DNA from: Lachnospiraceae bacterium
GTDB lineage: Bacteria; Bacillota; Clostridia; Lachnospirales; Lachnospiraceae
DNA: 64,000 nt
NCBI GenBank assembly: GCA_017553505.1
Contig: JAFZLD010000018.1
Span: 1-64,000 of the forward strand
Reading direction: 5' to 3'
Position numbers and translations under genes: made by a program. Below are positions 10,762 to 19,835 of this stretch, one piece after another. How positions within the stretch are numbered: position 1 is the first letter of the stretch; every line of letters begins with the position of its first letter. The notes below the pieces were generated by a model. The model searched no databases. It was not told the origin of the DNA and was given only the letters and a program-made list of their open reading frames with translations.

Positions 10762-11967
10762 ATGATTGTAAAGGGTACGTATTTTCAGAATGATGCGGAG
10801 AAGCCATTGGTATATGGCGATGTGGAAATAGAGAATGTGAAAAGACAGAGACTTAAGGGGGAGCCGGCTAAGGACGGAGTGTTGTGCGAGCCTGTAATGG
10901 TGGGCTTTTGCGGCACCGATAATGAGTTTCTGAATATGAGTTATAAGGGCGAGATGGGCCCGAAGTTCCCGGAGGGAAAGAACAGACTGATTAACGGTCA
11001 CGAAGGTATCGTGTGGGTGCCTTCGGAGAATAGATTTGCGATAGTTCTGATTCGCGGAGGCGACAGCGTGGATCCTACGAGATATACGGAGGATGAGACG
11101 TACTTTGAGTATGGCTGCGATAAGGCGGACGGACTGTTTGCGGACAAGCAGTACTTTAACCCGGATATGCTTTTGAAGATTCCGGATGGGTATGTGCACG
11201 ATGGAAAGCTGGACCTTTCTTTTGCCAAGAAGATGGTGTTCCCGGACCCCTTCGCGTGCATGCTGTTTCAGCTTGAGAGGATGGAGGACATGGGAAGCGC
11301 CCATAACTTCAGACGCGCGATGAGAGAGCATAAGTGCGATGAGACTAAGGCCCGTGAGATTGCCAAAGAAGAAATCTTTAAAAGAACCGTAATCTTCGGC
11401 CTCGGCACCACGGGTATGTTCATTGGGGATTTGATTTCCAAGAAGTATCCGGACTCGAAGATTCTTTTCGTGGCAAGAAGTGCGGAAGACTCGACAAAGG
11501 TGAAATTCGCACTGAAGAATTCACATGCGGAGTACCTGCGTAATACGTATGAAAGCGAGCAGGAGCTTGCGGACGCGATTGTTGAGAAACTTGGCGGAAG
11601 GGCGACGACTTTTATCGGAGTGAGCGGTTCTAATGTGGAGCACAGAGTTGCTTTTGAGCATAGGGCGCTTGGTTGTAACGGACTTTATAACAGCTTTTCG
11701 CTGGGCCCGAAGATTTCTTTTGACACAATGCCCTTTGGATTCGAGAACCACTTGATTATCGCATCCATCAACTTCAGACAGGACCACATGGAGCAGGCGA
11801 TAGAGATGCTTGCGAAGAGCAATTACGACGAGATTGTGGAGCTTATTGACAGGGATGAGTTCGCGGAAGACCCGATTAAAGCGTACAAGGAGAAGATTTA
11901 CTCGAAGAGTGCGCCCATGAAGACCGCGGTCATCTGGAACGAAAAATACGTAAACAGGGAGAGATAA
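10762..11967 (+). CDS. Medium-chain dehydrogenase, glucose dehydrogenase-like
   Basis: 401-residue NAD(P)-dependent dehydrogenase of the medium-chain (MDR) type. The catalytic zinc region is CGTDNE and NGHEG, and the Rossmann nucleotide site is VIFGLGTTG near residue 215. CGTDNE, GCDKADG and NFRQDH resemble glucose/aldose 1-dehydrogenases. The usual four-cysteine structural zinc lobe is absent. The likely reaction is oxidation of an aldose to its lactone. AGGAGA precedes the ATG. First gene of a four-gene operon ending in a FucU mutarotase; the next gene starts one base after its stop. The sugar is inferred from context. Confidence 0.82.
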   Translation: MIVKGTYFQNDAEKPLVYGDVEIENVKRQRLKGEPAKDGVLCEPVMVGFCGTDNEFLNMSYKGEMGPKFPEGKNRLINGHEGIVWVPSENRFAIVLIRGGDSVDPTRYTEDETYFEYGCDKADGLFADKQYFNPDMLLKIPDGYVHDGKLDLSFAKKMVFPDPFACMLFQLERMEDMGSAHNFRRAMREHKCDETKAREIAKEEIFKRTVIFGLGTTGMFIGDLISKKYPDSKILFVARSAEDSTKVKFALKNSHAEYLRNTYESEQELADAIVEKLGGRATTFIGVSGSNVEHRVAFEHRALGCNGLYNSFSLGPKISFDTMPFGFENHLIIASINFRQDHMEQAIEMLAKSNYDEIVELIDRDEFAEDPIKAYKEKIYSKSAPMKTAVIWNEKYVNRER

Positions 11968-11968
11968 G

Positions 11969-12988
11969 ATGAAGACTGTTAAGATAAATAAACCTTTTGA
12001 AATAGGAGTTGTGGACACCGAGAAGCCTGTACCCCGCGAGGGCGAGGCGCTTTTGCAGGTGATGTACTGCGGAATCTGCGGTGCGGATGTGGCGAGCTTT
12101 ACGGGCAATCAGCCTTTTACTACATATCCCAGAATTCCCGGACACGAGTTCAGCGCACGAATTGTGGAGATTCCCGAGAACTCACGAGGACTTAAGGCGG
12201 GCGACATTGTGACCTGTAACCCTTATTTTAACTGCGGAAAATGCTACTCATGTAAGCGCGGCTTTGTGAACTGCTGCACCGATAACCAGACTATGGGCGT
12301 ACAGCGCGACGGAAGCTTCAGAGAATATATCGTGATGCCGATTGAGCGTATTTACGAAGGTAAAGGCTTGTCGGCCAAAGAACTTGCTTTGGTAGAGCCT
12401 TTCACCATCGGCTGGCATGCACTGAGCCGTACAGAGATTAAGCCTACCGACAGAGTGCTCGTGGTCGGCGCGGGTCCAATCGGACTCTTTGCAACGATTT
12501 CGGCAGTTGCCAAGGGCGCAACTGTATATGTGGCGGATATCCTTGACGGTCGTCTTGAAAAGGCTGTGAAGTTCGGCGCTAAGGGCACCATCAATTCGGC
12601 GAAGGTTGACATCGTGGAAGAGGCTATGCGCATTACAGACGGCGACGGCTTTGACGTATGTGTTGAGGCTTGCGGAAGCTCGGTGACATTCTTAAATTGT
12701 ATCGATTGTGCTGCTTTTGCCGGCAAGATTATTCTTATCGGTAACGGCAAGAAGGAGACGACTTTCCTTCACTCGATTCTTCTTAAGAAGGAGCTTAACG
12801 TCTTCGGAAGCCGTAACTCTTTCCCTAAGGATTTCAAGGCAGTTATCGATTTGATTTCCACGGGCAAGGTTAACGTGATGGATATGGTGAGCGCGGTGTA
12901 CCCGATTGATGATGTGGCGGCGGCTTTTGACGCACTTACACACAATGACGGAAGCCTTTCGAAGGTGCTCATCGAAGTTAATAAGTAA
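11969..12988 (+). CDS. Zinc-dependent alcohol/polyol dehydrogenase (MDR family)
   Basis: 339 residues, related to sorbitol and L-threonine dehydrogenases. Catalytic zinc motifs are CGICGAD and PGHEFSA. The structural zinc cysteines are present in NCGKCYSCKRGFVNC. The Rossmann motif is VVGAGPIGLF near residue 170. It should oxidise a secondary alcohol with NAD(P)+ in the cytoplasm. It begins one base after the upstream dehydrogenase stop, so the two are translationally close and probably act in one pathway. Unlike its neighbour it keeps both zinc sites. Exact substrate unknown. Confidence 0.88.
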   Translation: MKTVKINKPFEIGVVDTEKPVPREGEALLQVMYCGICGADVASFTGNQPFTTYPRIPGHEFSARIVEIPENSRGLKAGDIVTCNPYFNCGKCYSCKRGFVNCCTDNQTMGVQRDGSFREYIVMPIERIYEGKGLSAKELALVEPFTIGWHALSRTEIKPTDRVLVVGAGPIGLFATISAVAKGATVYVADILDGRLEKAVKFGAKGTINSAKVDIVEEAMRITDGDGFDVCVEACGSSVTFLNCIDCAAFAGKIILIGNGKKETTFLHSILLKKELNVFGSRNSFPKDFKAVIDLISTGKVNVMDMVSAVYPIDDVAAAFDALTHNDGSLSKVLIEVNK

Positions 12989-13009
12989 CAGTTTTTGGCG
13001 GGGTTAATT

Positions 13010-13888
13010 ATGAATTGTATCAAGATAGACGCTCACGTGCATTTGTGGGCCAAGCAGCAAGGAATTGTAGGCGGCAGGCCGGTTTACTCTGTGGGTAACG
13101 GTAAGGCTGATTTCGGCGGAGAGATTCGCCAGATGATGCCACCGTACATGGACGACAACAGGAATTCGGCCGAGCGCCTCATTGCCAACATGGACTACGC
13201 GCGCGTGAACGGTGCGGTTATTACGCAGGAGTATATAGACGGCAACCAGGATATGTATCTTCTTTTGTCCAAAGAAAAATATCGCGACCGCTTACGAATC
13301 TGCTCGCTGTATGAGGAGCACGACGATTTCAGAGTTGATGACTTTGACGGAATTAAGATATGTGCAGGGCGCTTGAAGAACCAAGACTTGCGTGCCCATA
13401 TGGAAGTGTTCAAGAAGGCCGAGCGTTTTGGAAAGTTTGTATCGATTGACATGGCTGACGGAGATGCGCAGGTGGAGTCGATGCAGGCGGTGATTGATGA
13501 GTGCCCGGATCTTCGCGTGGCTATCGGACATTTCGGTATGGTTACGACCGAGGGCTGGGAGCGTCAGATTGCGCTTGCTAAGAATAAGAATGTGTATATT
13601 GAAAGCGGCGGGCTTACGTGGCTCTTCCACAAGGAGTTTTACCCATATCCGTCGGCAGTTGATGCTATACTTACAGCGCGGGATATCTGCGGGATGGATA
13701 AGCTTATGTGGGGAAGCGATTACCCGCGTACGATGACGGATATTACGTATATCATGGCGGTGCGCTTTATCGAGGAGACCGATAAGCTTACGGAGGCTGA
13801 GAAGCAGGCGTTCCTCGGCGGCAATGCGATGCGCTTCTACGGTTTTGATTTCAAGGAGCCGATGCCTTTCATCGACAATATGCTCTAA
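13010..13888 (+). CDS. Amidohydrolase family 2 protein, possible sugar lactonase
   Basis: 292-residue metal-dependent hydrolase with a TIM-barrel pattern: H9 and H11 in DAHVHLW, a central AIGHFGM, the aspartate in WGSDYPRTM and the terminal GNAMRFYGF. This family (PF04909/COG3618) includes L-fuconolactone and L-rhamnono-lactone hydrolases. Between sugar-type dehydrogenases and a FucU mutarotase, a lactonase role is the best inference. ATG 13010 follows GGCGGGG; an in-frame TTG at 12995 would overlap that site. It ends 12 bases before fucU. Other amidohydrolase substrates remain possible. Confidence 0.8.
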   Translation: MNCIKIDAHVHLWAKQQGIVGGRPVYSVGNGKADFGGEIRQMMPPYMDDNRNSAERLIANMDYARVNGAVITQEYIDGNQDMYLLLSKEKYRDRLRICSLYEEHDDFRVDDFDGIKICAGRLKNQDLRAHMEVFKKAERFGKFVSIDMADGDAQVESMQAVIDECPDLRVAIGHFGMVTTEGWERQIALAKNKNVYIESGGLTWLFHKEFYPYPSAVDAILTARDICGMDKLMWGSDYPRTMTDITYIMAVRFIEETDKLTEAEKQAFLGGNAMRFYGFDFKEPMPFIDNML

Positions 13889-13900
13889 AGGAGAATTGAT

Positions 13901-14338
13901 ATGTTAAAAGGAATACCTTCAATAATCGGCCCGGACTTGCTTAAAGTCCTCTGCGAAATGGGCCACGGAGATACAATAGTAATTGCCGACGGTAATTTCC
14001 CAGCAGCTTCTATAGCCAAGGATGCCATACTGATTCGCATGGACGGACACGGAGTGCCCGAGATTCTCGAAGCAATCTTGAAGCTTGTGCCACTAGATCA
14101 GTATGTGGAGAAGCCCGTAACACTCATGGAGCGTTGCGAGGGTGACAATGCGGACATATCTATCTGGGATAAGTACAAGAGGATTGTAAATGACGCGGAG
14201 TCACGGGGAGAAGCGTTAATCGGAACCTTAGAGAGGTTTGCTTTTTACGATGAGGCGGGGAAGGCGTATGCGGTGATTGCTACGTCGGAGACTAACCAGT
14301 ATGCGAATGTGATACTCAAAAAAGGCTGTGTATTGTAA
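13901..14338 (+). CDS. fucU: RbsD/FucU family sugar mutarotase
   Basis: 145 residues. FucU enzymes interconvert the alpha and beta anomers of L-fucose (RbsD members act on ribose). The conserved parts are visible: IGPDLLKVL, MGHGD with H22, ADGNFPA with D30, ERFAFYDEA and ANVILKKG near the end. Length matches FucU. It is the last gene of the operon, with AAGGAG before its ATG and a strong terminator after it. Its presence points to fucose or a stereochemically similar sugar. Phosphorylating fucose genes (fucI, fucK, fucA) are not in the window. Confidence 0.87.
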   Translation: MLKGIPSIIGPDLLKVLCEMGHGDTIVIADGNFPAASIAKDAILIRMDGHGVPEILEAILKLVPLDQYVEKPVTLMERCEGDNADISIWDKYKRIVNDAESRGEALIGTLERFAFYDEAGKAYAVIATSETNQYANVILKKGCVL

Positions 14339-14359
14339 ATACAGCTCCCCTTTCATATG

Positions 14360-14389
14360 AAAACCGGCGGATGTGCACCGCCGGTTTTT
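14360..14389. terminator. Bidirectional Rho-independent terminator
   Basis: AAAACCGGCGG pairs perfectly with CCGCCGGTTTT across a seven-base loop, with T-runs on both strands. It separates fucU from the convergent MATE gene. Confidence 0.93.
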
Positions 14390-14395
14390 GATTGC

Positions 14396-15745
14396 TTATT
14401 CTTTTAACAACTTAAGTCCGTACGACCGATACCTGAGCCACGCGGTAAATCCTGCCATGAACCACACGATTCCGACAGACCACCAGATGCCCCAAAGGCC
14501 GATGGCTGGGATGGCGGTGAGGATAAACGGAACGGTGAAACGGCCGATAACCTCGACTATACCGTTAAGCAGCGAGAAGAATGCATCGCCGAGGCCGCCC
14601 AGTACTCCGCGGATGGAATAGATGACTCCGAGGAATATGTAGAAGAGACTCGATATCTGAATGGCGCGACCGCCCACAGCGATAACTTCCGCATCGTCTA
14701 CGAATATGGCCACGATATTCGAACCGAAGAACTGCATAACCGGAAGCATAAGCACTGAGAAGACAGCAACAATTATAAGTCCGAGGCGATGGCCGACCTT
14801 AACGCGCTCCAATTCGCGGGCACCGAAATTCTGGCCGGTGTAAGTGGAAAGCGTTGCGCCGACAGTCTGGTAAGGCTGATGGATGACCTGTTCGATACGG
14901 CTGATTGCGGTGCTGGCGGCAACAGCAACGGGACCGAAGGAATTGATAACCGCCTGAAGAGCCATGCACGAAATCGAAATCATCGAGAACTGCAGTGAAA
15001 GCGGCACACCGAGACGAATGGTCTTATAGACAATGCTCTTATCGTACTCAAAGTCTTCTTTGGCCAGCTTAAAGTAAGGATTGTGGCGGAAGGAGTGAAG
15101 TATACACAACACGCCGGATAAAAGCTGAGCGATAACCGTAGCAATCGCCGCGCCCCACACTCCCGTATTCAGCACGAGGATAAAGAAAAAGTCGAGGCCT
15201 ACGTTTAAAATACAGGAAAAGATAAGGAAGTACAAAGGCGTTCTGGAATCGCCGAGCGCACGCAGTATCGACGAAATAAAGTTATACAGCGATACGAAGA
15301 TGGTACCGACGCACATTATCCTTAAATATATGAGGGAATCGGCCATAATGTCCTCGGGAGTCTTTAAAAGCACCAAAAGCGGGTGCGAAAGAAGGAGCCC
15401 GAGTCCTCCTATTATAATAGGAACAATCAGCATTATGAAACCTGTGTTGGTGATACATTTCTTAACCGACTTATCGTCGCCCTGCCCGAAGAACTGCGAG
15501 GTTACAATGCCGCCGCCGTTACCGATACCGTTGCAGAGTGCGAAGAAAAGAAAGGTAACCGAACCTGTGGCGCCTACCGCCGCAAGAGCGTCCTTACCTA
15601 TAATACGGCCTACGATTATGGAGTCCGCAAGATTATATAGTTGCTGAAAAATATTACCCACGAGCATGGGAATCGCGAACTTGATTATAAGCTTAAGCGG
15701 ATTGCCCGTGGTCATATTGAGCGTGTTATTCCTGGATTTACGCAT
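14396..15745 (-). CDS. MATE family multidrug/toxin exporter
   Basis: 449 residues, about 12 hydrophobic segments in two similar halves. The first half starts with IIKFAIPMLVGNIFQQLYN and ADSIIVGR, and the second half with RLGVPLSLQFSM. RALGDSRTPLY and GQNFGAREL are typical family landmarks. It should export a cationic or organic compound by Na+ or H+ antiport across the cytoplasmic membrane. A strong AGGAGG precedes the ATG. Single-gene unit, convergent with the sugar operon. The substrate cannot be deduced. Confidence 0.93.
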   Translation of the reverse strand: MRKSRNNTLNMTTGNPLKLIIKFAIPMLVGNIFQQLYNLADSIIVGRIIGKDALAAVGATGSVTFLFFALCNGIGNGGGIVTSQFFGQGDDKSVKKCITNTGFIMLIVPIIIGGLGLLLSHPLLVLLKTPEDIMADSLIYLRIMCVGTIFVSLYNFISSILRALGDSRTPLYFLIFSCILNVGLDFFFILVLNTGVWGAAIATVIAQLLSGVLCILHSFRHNPYFKLAKEDFEYDKSIVYKTIRLGVPLSLQFSMISISCMALQAVINSFGPVAVAASTAISRIEQVIHQPYQTVGATLSTYTGQNFGARELERVKVGHRLGLIIVAVFSVLMLPVMQFFGSNIVAIFVDDAEVIAVGGRAIQISSLFYIFLGVIYSIRGVLGGLGDAFFSLLNGIVEVIGRFTVPFILTAIPAIGLWGIWWSVGIVWFMAGFTAWLRYRSYGLKLLKE

Positions 15746-15939
15746 AAAGGAAATTCCTCCTGTATAGTCCTTTATACTACTTTCCTATTAATAATTCTTT
15801 CGTTTTCCGTCTCAAAAATATCATTAAAAAGCGCGGCCCCAAAGGTTTCCGCAGCGTCAAAAAAATGTTGTTAGAAAAACGTATTACCGGAAAAGAATTA
15901 GACGAAATATTCCGAAAATTTATATTTATACAAAAGAAT

Positions 15940-16076
15940 ATGCAAATTTGCATTAAAAAGGGAACAATATAAAGACATCGAAAACATCGCGAATAAAAAT
16001 ACAATCTATTTATCCTGCTTTTACTGATAAACACTGTATTTTTAAATACAATGCGATATTAATGTATACATGTATA
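15940..16076. promoter_or_regulatory. Cluster of palindromes upstream of the opp-like operon
   Basis: Three symmetrical sites: ATGCAAATTTGCAT (15940-15953, perfect 14 bp), TGTATTT-TT-AAATACA (16037-16052, perfect arms), and overlapping palindromes in TGTATACATGTATA from about 16065. The promoter begins 15 bases further on. They look like binding sites for dimeric regulators. The rest of the 457-base gap is AT-rich, and I see no gene in it. Confidence 0.45.
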
Positions 16077-16090
16077 TCAGTATTTTGTGA

Positions 16091-16119
16091 TTGACAGATT
16101 TAGATTAGTTGTGTAAAAT
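16091..16119 (+). promoter_or_regulatory. Sigma-A promoter of the oligopeptide transporter operon
   Basis: A consensus TTGACA at 16091-16096 and TAAAAT at 16114-16119 with a 17-base spacer. It leaves a 5' leader of about 75 bases before the binding-protein gene. Confidence 0.85.
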
Positions 16120-16202
16120 GTAGAAATCATGATACAGTTTGACTTTAACAGATTGCATCGTTGAAGAAATAATTCATTACATTATCAAAAGGGAGGATAA
16201 TA

Positions 16203-18473
16203 ATGAAAAAGAAACTTTTAAGTGTTATTCTCGCTGCTGCAATGGTTCTTTCTTTTGCAGGTTGTGAGAAGAAGGCACCCGTTTCCGAATCAGTTTCATC
16301 TACAGAAGTATCCGCTTCCGTATCTGAATCTGTTGAGGAACCCGTTGTTGAAGAAGTTGATCCCGACAACGTTCCCGAGTTTGCAGTATTGGCACTCGAG
16401 GGCAAAGAGTACGGCGTTGACTACGAATCTTTATACGATCACGTTGGTAAGAGCATTACCATCGCTGACGTAACCGAAGATCCTGATACAGGATTTGCTT
16501 ACATCACTGTAGACGGCGAGCAGAAGCTCCTTGGTCTTGATTTCTTAACCTTCGCTATGGTTTACAACACCGAGCCCGCAGGTGAGTACAAGACTAACGA
16601 CGAAGTATACGCTGCATGGTGGAAATATTACATTACACGTTGGAACGCTCTTCTTCCTGAGATTCCGCTTTACTCCAATGAGTACTACGATCTCTACAAT
16701 GCACAGATTAAGGGCGTTGACACACACCCCACCAACCCTTACTGGACTCCTGCAGAAGCTTTAATCGACTGGTCTTCAGAAAAGGCTGAAAAGGACATCA
16801 TTCTCGGTAACACCACTGAACTTTCCGGACAGTTCCGTTACGCTTCGTTCGGTAAGTCCAACCCCGGCGGTTCCGATCACGATATTGAAAACATGACCAA
16901 CGGACTTGAGACTGTATCCAAGACCAAAGAAGGTGGATACGTATGGAACGATTTAGTAGTTGACTCTCATGAAGAAGTAGTTAACGAAGACGGTTCCAAG
17001 ACATTCACCATCAAGGTTAAGGATGACCTTAAGTTCTCCGATGGTTCACCTATTACCGCTAAGGACTTCATCGCAAGATCAATGTCCTTCTACACACCCG
17101 TAGCTACTCAGGCTTCAGGTTTCCAGGTAACCGGTACTACCGTTGTTGGTTACGAAGAGTTTAACAAGTACACCGGTCCCGACAGTGCAGAAGGCACCAA
17201 GGTTCTTTCCGGTTACAGACTTATTGATGATTATACATTCTCAGTTACCATTAAGCCTGACTACATTCCTTATTTCTATGATATTACTTACGCAGGATTC
17301 ACACCTAACTTCAGAGCAATGTGGATCGGCGATGCTGATATCAAGGATGACGGCGAAGGCTGCTACTTCACCGATGACTTCTACGCTAAGAATGGTGAAG
17401 ACTATGTTTTAAAGGATCTTATTGAGGCTACAGGTACCGATACTTCCGATGCAGCATATGCTAAGTATCCTTACTCAGGTGCATACTGTGTTAAGTCTTT
17501 CGATACTGCAGACAGCTCCGCAGTTTTAGTTAAGAACGAATACTTCAAGGGTAACTACGAAGGTGCTACACCTTCTATCGAAAAGGTTATCTACAAGAAG
17601 GTTGTTTCCGCTACTCAGCTTGAAGACTTCAAGGCAGGCGGTATTGATGTTATCTCCGGTATTACCGGTGGCGCAGCTACCGACGAAGCTATCGCTCTTG
17701 CAGACGGCTCCGAAGGCAAGTACGTTTACACTCACTACAGCCGTGCAGGTTACGGTAAGCTCGGTTTCCGTGCTGACTACGGCCCTGCTCAGTTCGCAGC
17801 AGTTCGTCAGGCTATCGCATTCTGCATGAACCGTGGTCAGTTCGCTAAGGACTTCACCGGTGGTTACGGTGGCGTTGTTGACGGACCTTACTACACAGGT
17901 TCTTGGATGTACCAGGAAGCTGTTAAGCAGGGTATGATTCTTAACGCTTATGCTACTTCAGCAGACAGCGCAATCGAAGTACTTAAGGCAGGCGGCTGGA
18001 ACTACGCAGCTGACGGTTCCGAGTATGTAGACGGCGTTCGTTACAAGAAGATTCCTGCAGAGTACGCTACCAAGGAGATTAAGGAATACCAGTCCGTAGA
18101 CGGTACTTACAAGACTACCGAAGTTAACGGTGACTACTACATGCCTCTTGTAATCAACTGGTATGGTACTGTTGACAACGAGTTCACCGATCTTCTTCAG
18201 ACAGGTTTCAAGACCAATGAAAACGTTACCGCAGCAGGTATGGTAGTATACAACACCACAGGTGATTTCGCTCCCATGCTTGACGAGTTGTATCAGGCAG
18301 CTGTATACGGTTACTATTCAGGTTCACCTATGTACTGTGCATTCAACTTTGCAACAAGCTTCAGTTCTGCAGTGTATGACTACACTTGGAACCTTACAAT
18401 CAATCCTTCAATGTATGAAGATTACTCTGCATACTACATCAAGGACTACGCAGATATCTATTTGCTTAAATAA
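16203..18473 (+). CDS. Oligopeptide-type ABC transporter binding lipoprotein, rearranged family 5
   Basis: 756 residues, longer than the usual 520-600. The lipoprotein signal ends LSFAGC with C21, so it is anchored outside the membrane; a Ser/Val/Glu-rich linker follows. Residues about 140-190 (RWNALLPEIPLYSNEYYD, then NPYW) look like the segment usually found at the C-terminus of family 5 binding proteins. The normal N-terminal part starts only near residue 200 (SGQFRYASF, later DLKFSDGSPITAKDF). The protein ends at the point where that C-terminal segment would be expected, so the order looks permuted. GGGAGGA precedes the ATG. First gene of the operon, with a terminator behind it. Probably peptide-binding; ligand unknown. 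Confidence 0.88.
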   Translation: MKKKLLSVILAAAMVLSFAGCEKKAPVSESVSSTEVSASVSESVEEPVVEEVDPDNVPEFAVLALEGKEYGVDYESLYDHVGKSITIADVTEDPDTGFAYITVDGEQKLLGLDFLTFAMVYNTEPAGEYKTNDEVYAAWWKYYITRWNALLPEIPLYSNEYYDLYNAQIKGVDTHPTNPYWTPAEALIDWSSEKAEKDIILGNTTELSGQFRYASFGKSNPGGSDHDIENMTNGLETVSKTKEGGYVWNDLVVDSHEEVVNEDGSKTFTIKVKDDLKFSDGSPITAKDFIARSMSFYTPVATQASGFQVTGTTVVGYEEFNKYTGPDSAEGTKVLSGYRLIDDYTFSVTIKPDYIPYFYDITYAGFTPNFRAMWIGDADIKDDGEGCYFTDDFYAKNGEDYVLKDLIEATGTDTSDAAYAKYPYSGAYCVKSFDTADSSAVLVKNEYFKGNYEGATPSIEKVIYKKVVSATQLEDFKAGGIDVISGITGGAATDEAIALADGSEGKYVYTHYSRAGYGKLGFRADYGPAQFAAVRQAIAFCMNRGQFAKDFTGGYGGVVDGPYYTGSWMYQEAVKQGMILNAYATSADSAIEVLKAGGWNYAADGSEYVDGVRYKKIPAEYATKEIKEYQSVDGTYKTTEVNGDYYMPLVINWYGTVDNEFTDLLQTGFKTNENVTAAGMVVYNTTGDFAPMLDELYQAAVYGYYSGSPMYCAFNFATSFSSAVYDYTWNLTINPSMYEDYSAYYIKDYADIYLLK

Positions 18474-18512
18474 TAGATTATTTGAATTGCATTAAGCATT
18501 TCTGACATTAAT

Positions 18513-18562
18513 GTTGTGCTCGGCGGCAAAGACGCCGTCGGGCGCAACCTTTTTGGGTTTTT
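18513..18562 (+). terminator. Partial terminator between binding-protein and permease genes
   Basis: GTTG and CGGCG arms pair with CGCCG and CAAC around a small loop, then CTTTTTGGGTTTTT. Its position between the first and second operon genes would let the binding protein be made in excess. Confidence 0.75.
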
Positions 18563-18608
18563 ACGTGTGTATTTTTTTAAGATGGTTAGATTTTGAAAGT
18601 TACATGCG

Positions 18609-18643
18609 AATCCATGTGTGAGTTTTTGTATCATACATGGATT
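18609..18643. repeat. Inverted repeat in the binding protein-permease gap
   Basis: AATCCATGT (18609-18617) and its complement ACATGGATT (18635-18643) are separated by 17 bases. A possible downstream promoter, TTTACA at 18679-18684 with GATATA at 18701-18706, lies between it and the permease start. Otherwise this 305-base gap is AT-rich and without a gene. Confidence 0.4.
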
Positions 18644-18778
18644 TTGTCACGTTTAAAATAAGGATTTTTGTTATTTTATTTACACTTAAAGTTATTTTTT
18701 GATATATTAGTATGGATATTATCGGAGTAATCCGGTTTATTAATAAATAAAGAAAGTTAGATTTGAGAGGTACCAGTG

Positions 18779-19822
18779 ATGGGAAGATACATTGCAAAAA
18801 GATGCTTGTACATTTTAGCCGTGTTCGCTCTGCTTACATTTCTTCTCTTCAGTCTTTACAGACTGATGCCTGCTAACCGTGCTTACACGGATGCCAGAAA
18901 TGAATTGCAGTCACTTAAGAACAGTATTCCCGCGGCTGAAAGAGAAACCAAATTTGAGGAGCTTTACCTTAAGTATCAGCGTATGTACGGAACAGATACC
19001 GACGATACAGTAATTTTGTACTTAAGATGGCTTGGACTTTATCCTTTTTATGACGGAAAGTGCAACGGTGTATTCCAAGGCAATTTCGGTCATTCATATG
19101 AGTATAATGCTCCGGTAGTACAGATAATCGGACCTGCGCTTCGCAATTCCATGATTATAGGCGCAGTGGCTGAAATATTTATTTTGGCCATTACCATTCC
19201 TTTGGGAATATTATGTGCGGTTAAGAGAGGAAGCAGACTCGATAGAGGAATACAGACATTTTCGCTTATCGGTTTCTCAACACCGAGCTTTATTACATAC
19301 ATTATGTTCATTTTGTTATTTGCTTCCATTCTCCGATGGTTCCCTGTTTCGGGCATGAAGACACCCGGTAGTGACTACCACGGATGGATGTGGGTTAAAG
19401 ATACACTTCATTATATTTCGCTTCCTGTAATCGCATTGGTTTTCGGAGGACTTGCCAGTATTCTTCGTATTACAAGAGCCTCTATGCTTGATGCGTTAAG
19501 CCTTGACTGCGTAAGAACCGCAAGAGCTAAGGGACTTAGCAGCAAGAAGGTTATCTTATCGCATGCATGGAGAAATGCGCTTATTCCCCTTGTTTCCATC
19601 TTTGTTGGCGGATTCTTCGGAATAATCGGTGGTGCGATTATGCTTGAGCGTATGTTCGGTATTAAGGGTATGGGACTTATGTTCCTTGACTCTATCAGTA
19701 AGGCCGATTATGACGTTATCATGTTCATTGAAGTTATTTACGTGTTTATTGGTCTTGTATCCAACCTTATCACAGACTTGTGCTACGGTTTGGTAGACCC
19801 CAGAGTACGTATCAGTAAGTAA
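18779..19822 (+). CDS. oppB: Oligopeptide-type ABC permease, first subunit (OppB/DppB)
   Basis: 347-residue membrane protein. The N-terminal helix with arginines (GRYIAKRCLYIL) is followed by an external loop of about 85 residues, then five more helices. The cytoplasmic EAA-type loop that contacts the ATPases is ARAKGLSSKKVILSHAWRNA near residues 245-265. It ends LVDPRVRISK as in the family. ATG 18779 sits eight bases after GAGAGG; the GTG directly before it at 18776 is the alternative. The partner permease gene follows 13 bases later. Confidence 0.92.
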   Translation: MGRYIAKRCLYILAVFALLTFLLFSLYRLMPANRAYTDARNELQSLKNSIPAAERETKFEELYLKYQRMYGTDTDDTVILYLRWLGLYPFYDGKCNGVFQGNFGHSYEYNAPVVQIIGPALRNSMIIGAVAEIFILAITIPLGILCAVKRGSRLDRGIQTFSLIGFSTPSFITYIMFILLFASILRWFPVSGMKTPGSDYHGWMWVKDTLHYISLPVIALVFGGLASILRITRASMLDALSLDCVRTARAKGLSSKKVILSHAWRNALIPLVSIFVGGFFGIIGGAIMLERMFGIKGMGLMFLDSISKADYDVIMFIEVIYVFIGLVSNLITDLCYGLVDPRVRISK

Positions 19823-19835
19823 GGAGGCAGTTGAA

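Noticed and set aside
15777-16034. 85-codon minus-strand frame in the MATE/opp gap
   Set aside because: AT-rich, Phe/Ile/Asn/Arg composition, no ribosome site; the region is better explained as regulatory DNA.
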